NCBI GenBank assembly: GCA_934462715.1
Contig: CAKSIJ010000001.1
Location: 1-64,000 of the forward strand
DNA length: 64,000 nucleotides
Reading direction: 5' to 3'
Source: an uncultured Clostridia bacterium
GTDB taxonomy: Bacteria; Bacillota; Clostridia; UBA1381
Part shown: positions 15,841 through 25,242 of the stretch, one piece after another
Numbering within the stretch: the stretch's first letter is position 1
Layout of the letters: every line of letters begins with the position of its first letter
The notes under the pieces: generated by a model
What the model saw: only the letters and a program-made list of their open reading frames with translations
What the model was told of the DNA's origin: nothing
Databases searched by the model: none
Made by a program: the position numbers and the translations under genes

Positions 15841-18027
15841 CTATTTAAAAATATCCGAATTGCACACTCTGCCGTTTTTGTCTGTCATTTTAAGATATGT
15901 GATTTTACCGTTTTTCCAGCTTGCGTCAACGTTATATCCTCCCCTTATCTTAAAACCTCTAAAACTTCCGTTTTTCCATTCCTCGGGCAAAGCCGGCAAA
16001 AACTCGGGTTTTCCGTCATGCGATTGAATCAGAGCCTCGCAAATCGCTGCACAAATTCCGAAATTGCCGTCAATCTGAAATGGAGGGTGAGCGTCGAGCA
16101 TATTGGGATATATTGAGTTTTTGAACATATTCATAATGTATTTATACACATTTTCGCCGTCGCCGAGCCTTGCATAAAGACAGGCAATCCACGCATTTGA
16201 CCAGCCGGTATGACCGCCGCCGTTTTTTATTCTGTAATCGAGCGATTTTAAAGCTGCCGCTTCTTCCCTGCTGTTACGCTCTATACATCTGCCGGGATAT
16301 ATTCCAAAGAGATGCGAAACGTGTCTGTGACCCTTTTCAATTTCTTCAAATTCCTCGTTCCATTCAAGCAATCTGCCGTCACTGCCTACAGAAAGCGGCT
16401 TTAAACGCATTTTTAACAAATCATACTTTTCGGTCGGCAATCCGAGAATTTTTGCAAGCTCCGCAGTATTCATAAGAAAATCACGAATTATCGATAAATC
16501 CATGGCACAGCCTATGCAATTGGTTACATTTTTTCCGTTATATCGGAACGTGTTTTCCGGAGATACCGACGGAGCGGTTACAAGATAACCGTCTTTATCT
16601 TCCGTCAGCCAATCGGAAATAAATTCAAACGCACCGTCTATTACAGGAAAATATTCCCTTAAAAACTCGGCATTTCCGGTAAACATATAATGCTCATATA
16701 TATGTCTGCAAAGCCACAAGCCACCCATCTGCCAAAAAGCAAACGGAGATTTTCCGGGTTCTTCATTAAAGCACCAAATATCCGAATTATGCGCCAGCAT
16801 CCAGCCGTTCATACCGTAACGGTTGCCTTTTTTTGACGCTTCCTTTATAAATCTCATCAGCACTTCGTGACATTCGGGCAGATTTACCTGCTCTGCACAC
16901 CAATAATTCATTTGCAGATTTATATTTGTCGTATACCCCGAACCCCATGGCGGAGTAAGCTCCTTTGCCCATATTCCCTGCAAATTTGCAGGGGCATTAC
17001 AATCATAAGATGAGGATAAAAGCAGATATTTTGCATAATCGAAAAGCATTGTCACAAGTCCGCAGTCAACAGTACCCGTCGCTGCGTTTTTTATCCTTTC
17101 ATCGGTCGGAATATCCGAATAGTCCTCTCCGTCTATTATTAACTCGCTTCTTGAATACATTTTGCCATAACTTTCAATGTGCCTGCTTTTCAGTTCGTCA
17201 TATGAAAACGACAGTGCCTTTTCAAGCTTATCTCTGCAATTCTTCTTGTAATCTCTGCCCTCTGACATCGGCATTTTATCTGCACCGTTAAAGCCTGTTG
17301 ATACAGTCATTAAGATTATCATATCATTGGGGCCGGATACTTTTATACAATTTCCCTCATCGGTTGTGACATTATTGCTCCAAACGTGTATCATTGCGCA
17401 AAACGGTATGCTTTCCTTATCCTCGTCATATCGAATCTCCAAAGGCCATGCTGTACGCACCATTTTTGTCGGGCATCTTCCCTCAACCGTAATCGTGTTA
17501 CCACTTACGCTGATATTGTTTTTCAGATTCGACTGAAAGCTTATGTATGCTTCAAACCATTTTGTATTCTTAAACCGATAAACAAGACAATTATCCCGAA
17601 AAGATACAAAGTATTCCTTTTCATAATCGACTCCGTCTATTGTATATACAGTATTCAAAACCGCCGTTTCCAAATTGAGAGTTCGCCTGTAGTTCTCAAT
17701 GTCAGAGGAATTAATATCATTATGGTCTACAAAAAGGTTCCCCATGGAAACATATCCTTCGGATTGATTTCCGCTCATAAAATCCGATATTTCCGAATTT
17801 GCCTTATCATAATTTCCGGAAAACAGCTCTTGCCTTATTTCCGACAGCTTGCCAAGGTCGGCTTTTTTTGATTTATTATGAGGTGAACCCGTCCAGAGTG
17901 TTTCCTCGTTCACCTGTAATTTGTCGCAAAACGGGTTTGAGAATACCATTGCCCCGAGTTTACCGTTTCCTATCGGCAAGGCTTCATTCCATGAATCCGC
18001 CCAATGCTTATACCACAATTCCGACAT
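15841..18027 (-). CDS. GH95 alpha-L-fucosidase or alpha-L-galactosidase
   Basis: A 728-residue GH95 protein across its full length. It opens with the family start (WADSWNEALPIGNGKLGAMV, then NEETLWTGSP), continues with TTNINLQMNYW carrying the paired Asn that activate water (N368, N370), the acid Glu in SVSPENTF (E491), HVSHLFGIYPG, and QIDGNFG with the conserved Asp (D653). GH95 enzymes invert alpha-1,2-linked L-fucose; some act on L-galactose in complex xylan or rhamnogalacturonan-II. Here GH10, GH78 and esterase neighbours make either plausible. No signal peptide. Gap to the GH3 gene is 44 bases. Confidence 0.92.
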   Translation of the reverse strand: MSELWYKHWADSWNEALPIGNGKLGAMVFSNPFCDKLQVNEETLWTGSPHNKSKKADLGKLSEIRQELFSGNYDKANSEISDFMSGNQSEGYVSMGNLFVDHNDINSSDIENYRRTLNLETAVLNTVYTIDGVDYEKEYFVSFRDNCLVYRFKNTKWFEAYISFQSNLKNNISVSGNTITVEGRCPTKMVRTAWPLEIRYDEDKESIPFCAMIHVWSNNVTTDEGNCIKVSGPNDMIILMTVSTGFNGADKMPMSEGRDYKKNCRDKLEKALSFSYDELKSRHIESYGKMYSRSELIIDGEDYSDIPTDERIKNAATGTVDCGLVTMLFDYAKYLLLSSSYDCNAPANLQGIWAKELTPPWGSGYTTNINLQMNYWCAEQVNLPECHEVLMRFIKEASKKGNRYGMNGWMLAHNSDIWCFNEEPGKSPFAFWQMGGLWLCRHIYEHYMFTGNAEFLREYFPVIDGAFEFISDWLTEDKDGYLVTAPSVSPENTFRYNGKNVTNCIGCAMDLSIIRDFLMNTAELAKILGLPTEKYDLLKMRLKPLSVGSDGRLLEWNEEFEEIEKGHRHVSHLFGIYPGRCIERNSREEAAALKSLDYRIKNGGGHTGWSNAWIACLYARLGDGENVYKYIMNMFKNSIYPNMLDAHPPFQIDGNFGICAAICEALIQSHDGKPEFLPALPEEWKNGSFRGFKIRGGYNVDASWKNGKITYLKMTDKNGRVCNSDIFK

Positions 18028-18071
18028 AAAAATATTCCTCCGCTTTTTATTTCTTAATGACTATATAACAA

Positions 18072-20228
18072 TTATTTTAACACAAAACTTTTTGTAAGTA
18101 TCAAATGATCGGCGCAGCCTGTAGATATTTCAAATTCACCGCTTTCCGAAACGTACTCGTTATCCATGTTCCAAAATCTCAGCATTTTTTCATTTATTGT
18201 AAATTCTATTGTTTTTCTTTCGCCGGCTTCAAAAAATACCTTTTTGAAATCTATCATCTGCTGAACAGGTCTTGATACAGACGCAACAACATCATGCATA
18301 AACAGCAAAACCGTTTCCTTTCCGGGTACGGTGCTGTTGTTGTGAATTGTTACCGTCACTTTTATTTCATCGTCACTTGTCATTTCGCTGTTTGACAATT
18401 CAAGGCTTTCATACACAAAATCAGAGTATGACAAGCCGTGACCGAACGAATAAAGGGGAAGATTTCCGCAGTCCAAATAATTGGATGAAAAATAACGGAA
18501 TTGATCATCGTCAAGATCCGCCGGCTTCGGTCTGCCGGTATTCATATGGTTATAGTAAATCGGGCACTGACCCACGGCTCTCGGGAAAGAAATTGACAGC
18601 TTTCCGCACGGATTTGCTTTGCCGAATAAAAGATTTGCGCAAGCGTTTCCTCCCTCTGTTCCGGGGAACCACATATGTAAAATGGCAGGCGCTGCTTTTT
18701 CCAATTTTGTCAAAACCAACGGTCTGCCGCTGACGGTGACAATTACGGCATTTTTATTAGCTTTTAAAACTTCAAGCGCAAGCTCCTCTTGAACCCCCGG
18801 CAGGGTTAAATCGGTTCTTGAACATGATTCTCCGGAATAGTCGGAATGTTCACCAAGACATATTATAACCGCATCGGCATTTTTTGCTACTGATACTGCC
18901 TTTTCAAATTCCTCCCTGTTTTCATCAAACAATTTATCCGAACAGCCTTGAACAACCGTCACACTGCAGTCGGGCAGTAACCGAACTATACCCTCCGAAA
19001 TGCTTGTGGTTTCCTCTATTCTTCCGACTCCCGACCATGCACCCAAAAGCCCCTTGCTGTCCGCAAACGGTCCGATAACCGCTACCTTTTTAACCGTATC
19101 CGACAATGGCAGCACACCGTCGTTTTTCAACAAAACGGCACATTCTTCCGCCGCTTTTCTTACGGTTGCATAGTTTTCGGGAGTAAGAATTGTTTCGCTT
19201 TCTTTTGACTCGTAAACACCTCTGTAGGGGTCTTTAAAAAGTCCGAGCTTTTCTTTAAGCTTTAAAACACGCAGCACCGCTTTGTCAAGCTGCTTCTCGG
19301 TAACACTTCCGTCCTCAACCAATTCCTTAAGATGATGAACGTACGAACCCGAACACATATCTATATCGCACCCATTATCTATTGCAAGCCTTGCTGCGTC
19401 CCTTTTATCCTTTGCCACTCCATGCTTTACAAGCTCACCGACGGCGCCGTAATCACTTATAACAACACCGTCAAAATTCCATTCTTCTCTTAAAATTTTC
19501 TTCATAAGCCACGGATTTGCAGTACACGGCACACCGTTTAAAGTGTTAAAAGCCGGCATAACCATAGACGCACCTGCGTCTATGCACGCTTTATATGCCG
19601 GGAGATAATGTTCTCTTAAAGTATGCTCTGACAAATCGACAGAATTGTAATCACGTCCTGCCTCTGCTCCGCCGTATGCGGCAAAGTGCTTTACGCACAC
19701 CGCTACATTGTCATTGTCCGAGAGGTCATCGCCCTGAAATGCTTTTACCTGTACCGCACCCAAAATGCCGTTCATCAAAGCGTCCTCGCCGAAGGTTTCA
19801 AGGACTCTGCCCCAGCGTGCGTCACGAACATAGTCCACCATCGGTGCAAACGTGACGTGTACTCCGGCAGAAGCAGCTTCCTTTGCAGCCATACGGGAGC
19901 AATCCCAAACAAGCTCCCTGTCAAAAGAACAGCCCAAAGCGAGCGGTATCGGATATACCGTTCTAAATCCGTGCACAACATCGAGCATAAATAAAAGAGG
20001 TATCTTGTTTGGGTCGTTTTCAAGGTGTTTCTTCTGTATTTCAAGCATTTTCCAACAGCCGATTACATTTCCGGTTCTGTTTAAATCGTCCTGAGTTAAA
20101 CCCAATTTATATAAAGGACCCGTTACCTGATCCTGCGATTCGAGAAAAACATTTGTTCCGAGCTGTACAAGCTGACCGATTTTCTCTTCAAGCGTCATTT
20201 TCGATAATAGTTTGCGAATATCTGTCAT
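18072..20228 (-). CDS. GH3 beta-glucosidase/beta-xylosidase (BglX-like)
   Basis: A 718-residue GH3 protein with the BglX order: TIM barrel (about 1-340), alpha/beta sandwich (about 360-560) and a C-terminal FnIII-like domain with the FGHGLSYSDF entry motif. The nucleophile Asp is D259 in FDGVVISDYGAV; substrate-binding KHFAAYGGAEAGRDYN and the acid/base region around HSDYSGESCSRTDLTLPG are readable. It hydrolyses terminal beta-glucose or beta-xylose from short oligosaccharides with retention. No signal peptide, so cytoplasmic. It sits at the middle of the cytoplasmic enzyme block and would finish products of the GH10 enzyme; the exact sugar cannot be told from sequence alone. Confidence 0.92.
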   Translation of the reverse strand: MTDIRKLLSKMTLEEKIGQLVQLGTNVFLESQDQVTGPLYKLGLTQDDLNRTGNVIGCWKMLEIQKKHLENDPNKIPLLFMLDVVHGFRTVYPIPLALGCSFDRELVWDCSRMAAKEAASAGVHVTFAPMVDYVRDARWGRVLETFGEDALMNGILGAVQVKAFQGDDLSDNDNVAVCVKHFAAYGGAEAGRDYNSVDLSEHTLREHYLPAYKACIDAGASMVMPAFNTLNGVPCTANPWLMKKILREEWNFDGVVISDYGAVGELVKHGVAKDKRDAARLAIDNGCDIDMCSGSYVHHLKELVEDGSVTEKQLDKAVLRVLKLKEKLGLFKDPYRGVYESKESETILTPENYATVRKAAEECAVLLKNDGVLPLSDTVKKVAVIGPFADSKGLLGAWSGVGRIEETTSISEGIVRLLPDCSVTVVQGCSDKLFDENREEFEKAVSVAKNADAVIICLGEHSDYSGESCSRTDLTLPGVQEELALEVLKANKNAVIVTVSGRPLVLTKLEKAAPAILHMWFPGTEGGNACANLLFGKANPCGKLSISFPRAVGQCPIYYNHMNTGRPKPADLDDDQFRYFSSNYLDCGNLPLYSFGHGLSYSDFVYESLELSNSEMTSDDEIKVTVTIHNNSTVPGKETVLLFMHDVVASVSRPVQQMIDFKKVFFEAGERKTIEFTINEKMLRFWNMDNEYVSESGEFEISTGCADHLILTKSFVLK

Positions 20229-20284
20229 AATAGTTCTCCCTCATATCTGATTGCATTTTGTTGTTTAGCTAAACTTTATACTGT

Positions 20285-21286
20285 TTATTGGTCAATGTCA
20301 AGCATTTTTCGCATTACGGGATATATTGCCTCTGCCATGCGGTAAAATCCCAAATCGTTTGGGTGTGTTCTGTCTACCGTATACAATCTGCAGTCTTTTT
20401 CACCAAAGTACTCTTCCGGTGGTATATAATACACATTTTTATCCCCGGCGGCAATTGCATTTTCATATGTTGCTTTTACTGTCTGTCTGCGTTCGTCCGA
20501 ATCGTACCAGTTGTCGAATCCTGTTCGTGCAAGCATCAGTATCGGCATATCGGGATTTTTTTTGCGAATTCTTTTGAAAAATGCTTCATGAGTCTTTTTC
20601 AGATGTTCGGCTGTTGGTGCATTGTGGTCGTAGTCAAGTACAAATGCCGAAAAACCGACAGTGTTGATATAGTCGGCAACCTCCGGTTCTCCCAATGCAC
20701 TGCCCGAAAATCCGAAATTGTAAAAATCCATATCGAGCCATCTGCTCAAAAGCGCTATGTAATTGTTTGTTACGCTCGAACAGCAGCCGCCCTCGGTGAT
20801 TGATGAGCCGTAGAAAAGCACCGGACCGCATTTGTACGGCGTCGGTTCTTCCACCTTTGCATCATCCGGAAGAATTATCTCTATGCTTTCGATTTCTTCA
20901 TTTCTCGGAAGCCAAACCGTTATTTCCTCCATTTCGGGATTTTTGGTAAAGCTTCTTTCAAAAACTTTTGTTTCGTAATTCGGAGGATTGACCAATCCGG
21001 CAAAAATCGGATTATCCCTTTTTCCGATCATAACCGTTGCCGACTGACACGCAAAAATTGACATTCCGATATCAGGTGACAAAGTTTTAAGCGCTATTTT
21101 TACCGTAAATTCCTCCGCATCGGTGCAAAAGCCGATTCTTGCGCCCGGACAGCGCTTGCCGACATATTTTAGCCTCGGTATTGCCTCACACAAATCATCG
21201 GGCAGTCTTTCAAAGATTTTCTTTTCATCAAAAAACGGTATGCCGAATACCCTAAAGGGCTTTTCGGTACAATTATATGTTTTCAT
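20285..21286 (-). CDS. Two-domain SGNH/GDSL esterase (GxDLY type)
   Basis: A 333-residue protein. The first 150 residues form a beta-sandwich typical of the N-terminal domain of GxDLY/Lipase_GDSL_3 esterases. The catalytic half starts with GPVLFYGSSITEGG, where S162 is the nucleophile (GSS replaces the more common GDS), then FSGSALGEP, LDYDHNAP (the GxDLY-like block with Asn of the oxyanion hole) and DRTHPNDLGF with the Asp-x-x-His pair (D305, H308). It probably removes acetyl or similar ester groups from oligosaccharides. No signal peptide. Gap of 56 bases to the GH3 gene and 34 to the beta-helix gene. The ester substrate is unknown. Confidence 0.82.
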   Translation of the reverse strand: MKTYNCTEKPFRVFGIPFFDEKKIFERLPDDLCEAIPRLKYVGKRCPGARIGFCTDAEEFTVKIALKTLSPDIGMSIFACQSATVMIGKRDNPIFAGLVNPPNYETKVFERSFTKNPEMEEITVWLPRNEEIESIEIILPDDAKVEEPTPYKCGPVLFYGSSITEGGCCSSVTNNYIALLSRWLDMDFYNFGFSGSALGEPEVADYINTVGFSAFVLDYDHNAPTAEHLKKTHEAFFKRIRKKNPDMPILMLARTGFDNWYDSDERRQTVKATYENAIAAGDKNVYYIPPEEYFGEKDCRLYTVDRTHPNDLGFYRMAEAIYPVMRKMLDIDQ

Positions 21287-21320
21287 GTTGCACTTCTCCT
21301 TTTTCTCATTAACCCGTCAG

Positions 21321-22934
21321 CTATCTGACTATGACCTTGCTCACACAGTCGGTTTCGGTTTGATTTTTAATATTTTCAAATTTGCAGTCACATATTACCG
21401 CCTTGCCGCAGGTCTGAACATTTACACCGGTTTTTGCATTTTTAAATGTGCAATTGGTGATAAATATGTTGTTATTTACATTTCCGTGAAATCCTGCCGA
21501 TTTTATTCCGATACAGCCGTAAGAATCATATCTCGGGAAAAATCCGCAGTTGTCAAATTCACAGCTGTCGATAAATATATCCGTGCCGTGTACGCCCTCA
21601 TTGTGTACCGTCAGCTCCGAGCCTATCAATATGCCCGGATTCATGGTATTGATATATCGGCAGTTTTTAATGTATGCACCGGAGGTTTTCACTATCTGCC
21701 CTGCACCGGCTATATTTTTAAAGGTGGAGTTTTTGCATATATAAACCTCGGGACGGTAGCACTGTGCGGTGACAAAGGTATTGGCGTCCGCAAAATCCGG
21801 TATCGATTCCGCAAATTTCAGTCTGTATAAATATCCTTTTTCCTGCCAGCCCATGTTTTCGGAATCGGTTATCTCAAGACACATTTTATCAGAACCGCGA
21901 TAAAATTCCGCAATACTTCCCTTTTTGATTTCGCAGTAGGTGTGCAGACAAAAGAACACCGCTTCGTTTGGCGCAAGCTTTTCTGTCATGAAAAACCATG
22001 TGTTTTGAATATTCTGTCCGTCCATTCTCACACCCTCGATATACATACCGTTAATCTCAATTACTCCGCCGCACTTGAACAGCTTCCATGCGTCACGCGG
22101 ACCTGTGAACAGTCTGTTGCCGTCCGGTTCAAATACCACTTTATCTGCCTTGATACCGTGACAGTCTTCAGCCATCATACAAAAACCGTTTGAATTGTAG
22201 GTTCGCAAATTTTCCAGTCTTAAATTATCACAGTGTCTGAAGCATACCTGAAAATCGGTTTGTGCGCCTTGATGCCACGAAAGAAGTTCGCCTACATTCA
22301 GCTGTTTTGCTATATATTCGCAGTCAAGCCGCAGTATGCGACCTCCCTCCGACTTGAATTTCACGTCAATCGGCTGACCGTAGGTTACGCTCTCTCCGAC
22401 CAATTCCCGATTTTTTGTAAATCTGTTTGCACAGTATATATCCATACCGTCATAACACGGATTTCCCTCGAAAACCTCAATCCACGCAGAAGCTCCGCTT
22501 ACCCCTATCACTTCTCCGGCAGAAGCAAATTCGGGGTATCTCGTAAACGCTATGTTTTTAATTGTGAGATTTGTGTTGTTTTCACACCACAAAACGGACG
22601 GTAAAAACACATTATCCAAAACAGGGTTATCACCGACAAGAATAGTTGAACTCTCACCGTTTTTGTCCGTTTGACCGATAAGGGATAGACCGTCAACATT
22701 CAACACGGGAATGTGACAATCCTTAAACAGCTCTCTTTCATGACAGCCTGCGTCATGCCGCATACCTTCAGTGGCTACCCTGATAAAGGATTTGAGCATA
22801 TATCTGCCCTCATCAAAAACTACGGTTTTTATGCCGTGTGCAATTGCATATTCGATTGCATTGCGTATTCCGAGTGCCGAATCGGTATCACCCGGCGAGG
22901 TGTAATCCTTAACATATACTTTATCAGCTGTCAT
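21321..22934 (-). CDS. GH110-like right-handed beta-helix protein
   Basis: A 537-residue parallel beta-helix protein with repeated short strands (LTIKNIAF, LRLENLRTY, FKNIAGAGQIVKT, DIFIDSCEF and others). It starts with DSALGIRNAIEYAIAHGIKT, a pectin-lyase-fold entry helix. The central run GNRLFTGPRDAWKLFKCGG followed by INGMYIEGVRMDGQNIQ resembles the active-site strand of GH110 alpha-1,3-galactosidases, where a DA...F..C.G run precedes a DDxxN motif; here the first Asp of that pair is Met (M304-D305). An inserted beta-barrel-like segment (about 330-390) is also GH110-like. No signal peptide. Its ATG overlaps the previous gene's TGA. Galactosidase activity is doubtful given the changed residue; other beta-helix activities are possible. 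Confidence 0.6.
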   Translation of the reverse strand: MTADKVYVKDYTSPGDTDSALGIRNAIEYAIAHGIKTVVFDEGRYMLKSFIRVATEGMRHDAGCHERELFKDCHIPVLNVDGLSLIGQTDKNGESSTILVGDNPVLDNVFLPSVLWCENNTNLTIKNIAFTRYPEFASAGEVIGVSGASAWIEVFEGNPCYDGMDIYCANRFTKNRELVGESVTYGQPIDVKFKSEGGRILRLDCEYIAKQLNVGELLSWHQGAQTDFQVCFRHCDNLRLENLRTYNSNGFCMMAEDCHGIKADKVVFEPDGNRLFTGPRDAWKLFKCGGVIEINGMYIEGVRMDGQNIQNTWFFMTEKLAPNEAVFFCLHTYCEIKKGSIAEFYRGSDKMCLEITDSENMGWQEKGYLYRLKFAESIPDFADANTFVTAQCYRPEVYICKNSTFKNIAGAGQIVKTSGAYIKNCRYINTMNPGILIGSELTVHNEGVHGTDIFIDSCEFDNCGFFPRYDSYGCIGIKSAGFHGNVNNNIFITNCTFKNAKTGVNVQTCGKAVICDCKFENIKNQTETDCVSKVIVR

Positions 22935-23563
22935 TTTTTCAGCCCTTCCATTTCTGAGAATACTTTTACATATTCGTTTGCAATAAGCTTATGTCCAAAC
23001 ATGGTCGGGTGCACTCCGTCCGCCGTCCAATATTCAAGCGGCGCTCTTTTTACCGCCTTATCAAAAAGCATCTGAGTGTCAATAAATGCCGTCTTATACT
23101 TTTTTGACATTTCCTTTGCTATTTCGGCTTTTTCAGTTACCCACAGTTTGAAATTTTTGTCCCACAAAACTGTTTTTTCGGTGTAGTACGGCGACATTAA
23201 AATGATTTTGGTTTCCGGCAGTGCTTCGGTAACAACCGACATCAGCTCGTCATACACTCTTTTAAACCTCGGTGTTTCCACACCGTTCGGGTCATCACCC
23301 AAATCGTGCCATACATCATTTATTCCTATCATAAGGCTTAAATAATCGGGTTTTAAGTTGATTATATCTCTTTTAACCCTTGCGTACACATCGACTATTC
23401 TGTTGCCCGAAACGGCTCTGTCAATGAATTTGTATTTTTGCGGATATTTTTCTCCCATATATGCCGCAACCATTGCCGGATAACCGTGTCCTATGTCGAG
23501 CGTACCCTCGGTAAATCTTCCTGAATCGGTTATCGAATCTCCCTGAAATAATACTGTTTTCAT
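22931..23563 (-). CDS. SGNH/GDSL acetylesterase, cytoplasmic (Axe2-like)
   Basis: A compact 210-residue SGNH hydrolase. Block I is VLFQGDSITDSGR with the nucleophile S10, block II has the Gly in AVSGNRIVDV, block III is MIGINDVWHD with the oxyanion Asn, and block V is TADGVHPTMFGH with the Asp-x-x-His pair. Size and blocks match the Axe2-type acetylxylan esterases found in cytoplasmic xylan clusters of Firmicutes, which remove acetyl groups from imported xylo-oligosaccharides. No signal peptide. The stop codon overlaps the ATG of the beta-helix gene (ATGA), implying coupled translation. GGAAAG-type ribosome site upstream. Confidence 0.85.
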   Translation of the reverse strand: MKTVLFQGDSITDSGRFTEGTLDIGHGYPAMVAAYMGEKYPQKYKFIDRAVSGNRIVDVYARVKRDIINLKPDYLSLMIGINDVWHDLGDDPNGVETPRFKRVYDELMSVVTEALPETKIILMSPYYTEKTVLWDKNFKLWVTEKAEIAKEMSKKYKTAFIDTQMLFDKAVKRAPLEYWTADGVHPTMFGHKLIANEYVKVFSEMEGLKK

Positions 23564-23590
23564 ATATTTTCCCTTTCTGTGTGCTCGGTA

Positions 23591-24961
23591 TTATTTTTCT
23601 ATTTTAATTATTCCGTCCTTTGTGAGCGTATCTACAATGTAATCTGCAATAAGCTTGTCACCGTCTGCATTGGGGTGAAGCTTGTCGGCGGTATATTTGT
23701 CCCAGCCGAGAACATCAAAATCAAGTTCCGGTGCGTTATAAAGGTCTAAAACGGTAATTCCCAGGTTCTCTGCAATTTCCTTTTCCGCTTTTGCATATAA
23801 ATGCAGTGTGTCTTTCGCCCAACCGTCACCACGTTTGGTCGGCGTCAGAACAACAAGCTTTGAATTCGGGAACTCTTTTTGTATACCTGTCAAAAGATTA
23901 TAAAATCCGCCGCAAAAAGTCGAATCGTCGGTATCGGTAATTTCGCCGAGTTCTTTGTTTACCCATGACTGCGATGCAAATGCAGCGTCATTCGTTCCGC
24001 CCAAGACAAATATCATGTCTGCGTCCTTATCCATTTTCTTGTATCTTCCGACAAATCCGCTTCCGCTGAGTCCGCCGTTATCTATTACAACATTTCCGCA
24101 CTGTCCGTAGTTGTTTATGCAATTTGCCTCATATTCGTTATTGTTGATACTGTGTTCCGCAAGCTCACTGCCGGATTTCCACTGAAAACTGTAGGTATAA
24201 TACATATTTAGCCTGTCGGCTATATAGTACGGGTACGGCTTTTCGGTTTGGTCGCCGTAGGTTATCGAATCACCGAGAAAGTTTATTTTTATGTGGTGGT
24301 TTTTGTCGGGATTGTTGCCGAAAACTATCGGTTCCTCATATTTTCCGCTCTTTATAACCTTACATTCCGCAAGCGGCTTCATTTCATTGCCTTTCCATAC
24401 AAAGCACTTCATATAATCAACCTCAGACGGGTCGCACTCTGCAGTATATTCGCTTTTTCCTATCTCATTAGCTGTCTGTACCGGCTCAAAGGATACCTCA
24501 GTCATTTTTCCTTTACTGTCATATCCGGCAAACATCAGACGGTAGCTGTAATCGTCCAAAAAGTATTTGTTGTCAACACTTATTTTTACCTCAGCTTTTC
24601 CGTCCTTGATTTCTATGTGCATTTCGGGTGTACTCTCTTTATATACATCGTTCACGCTCATAACCGCATCTTTGATTATTTTTCCGTTCTGATAAACGGT
24701 CAAATCACAGTTTTCGATGTCCTCTTTTAAAGAAAGCTCAAATCTTCCGTATTCATCGGGTACAAGCTGATTGAAATATAAAAGCTTTCCCGTGTCCTTT
24801 TCGGTCAGCTTTAAGGTTACATGGCTTTCATCTGGCATGATTGAGCCCGAAATGTAAACTGCTTTGGTTTCATCATAACGTGCCGCCTCCAAATATTGCG
24901 CACCGACATTCATCGACCCGAAAACGCTGAAAGCCAAAGCGTATGAAATTAGTTTTTTCAT
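23591..24961 (-). CDS. Secreted SGNH esterase with N-terminal accessory modules
   Basis: The ATG at 24961 is chosen because GAAAGGA precedes it at good distance; a TTG 21 bases earlier is in frame. The 456-residue product has a signal peptide (MKKLISYALAFSVFGSMNVGA) and two beta-rich modules (about 33-105 and 110-200). The second ends in YMKCFVWKGNEMKPL, a motif shared with other secreted proteins of this locus. The SGNH domain follows: INFLGDSITYG (S232 nucleophile), NGGLSGSGFVG, VLGGTNDAAF and DKLHPNADG with Asp and His. It probably deacetylates polysaccharide outside the cell. It is the first secreted gene in the row, next to the cytoplasmic Axe2-like esterase. Confidence 0.85.
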   Translation of the reverse strand: MKKLISYALAFSVFGSMNVGAQYLEAARYDETKAVYISGSIMPDESHVTLKLTEKDTGKLLYFNQLVPDEYGRFELSLKEDIENCDLTVYQNGKIIKDAVMSVNDVYKESTPEMHIEIKDGKAEVKISVDNKYFLDDYSYRLMFAGYDSKGKMTEVSFEPVQTANEIGKSEYTAECDPSEVDYMKCFVWKGNEMKPLAECKVIKSGKYEEPIVFGNNPDKNHHIKINFLGDSITYGDQTEKPYPYYIADRLNMYYTYSFQWKSGSELAEHSINNNEYEANCINNYGQCGNVVIDNGGLSGSGFVGRYKKMDKDADMIFVLGGTNDAAFASQSWVNKELGEITDTDDSTFCGGFYNLLTGIQKEFPNSKLVVLTPTKRGDGWAKDTLHLYAKAEKEIAENLGITVLDLYNAPELDFDVLGWDKYTADKLHPNADGDKLIADYIVDTLTKDGIIKIEK

Positions 24962-25198
24962 ATAATATTCAAATCCTTTCAAAGTGTTTTTTTATCTTTT
25001 ACTGTTATTTTAACATCGGTGCAAATCGGTGTCAATATAAATATATTGCACTGATTTGCGGTTTGCCGAACTATTGAATTATTTTACTATGTTTACCTGT
25101 TTTTTTATTTTTCTTGTATTTTCTGCTTGTTTGCAGGTTTGCGCGTCTGTTCCGCTTATCGACTCATCAGCCGCTGCCAAATACTGTGAATACAACAC

Positions 25199-25227
25199 GC
25201 AGACTGCCGTTTTTTTTGGCAGTCTGC
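25199..25227 (-). terminator. Hairpin after the GH141-like gene
   Basis: GCAGACTGCC (25199-25208) pairs perfectly with GGCAGTCTGC (25218-25227) around a 9-base loop, 15 bases beyond the stop codon of the minus-strand gene ending at 25243. It has no long T-run on the minus strand, so it may end transcription only partly or protect the 3' end. The rest of the 281-base gap holds nothing else I can support. Confidence 0.6.
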
Positions 25228-25242
25228 ATATTTGTTAATGTA

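Noticed and set aside
21123..21830. 235-codon plus-strand ORF
   Set aside because: Antisense to the GH110-like and esterase genes, tyrosine/cysteine-rich shadow composition.
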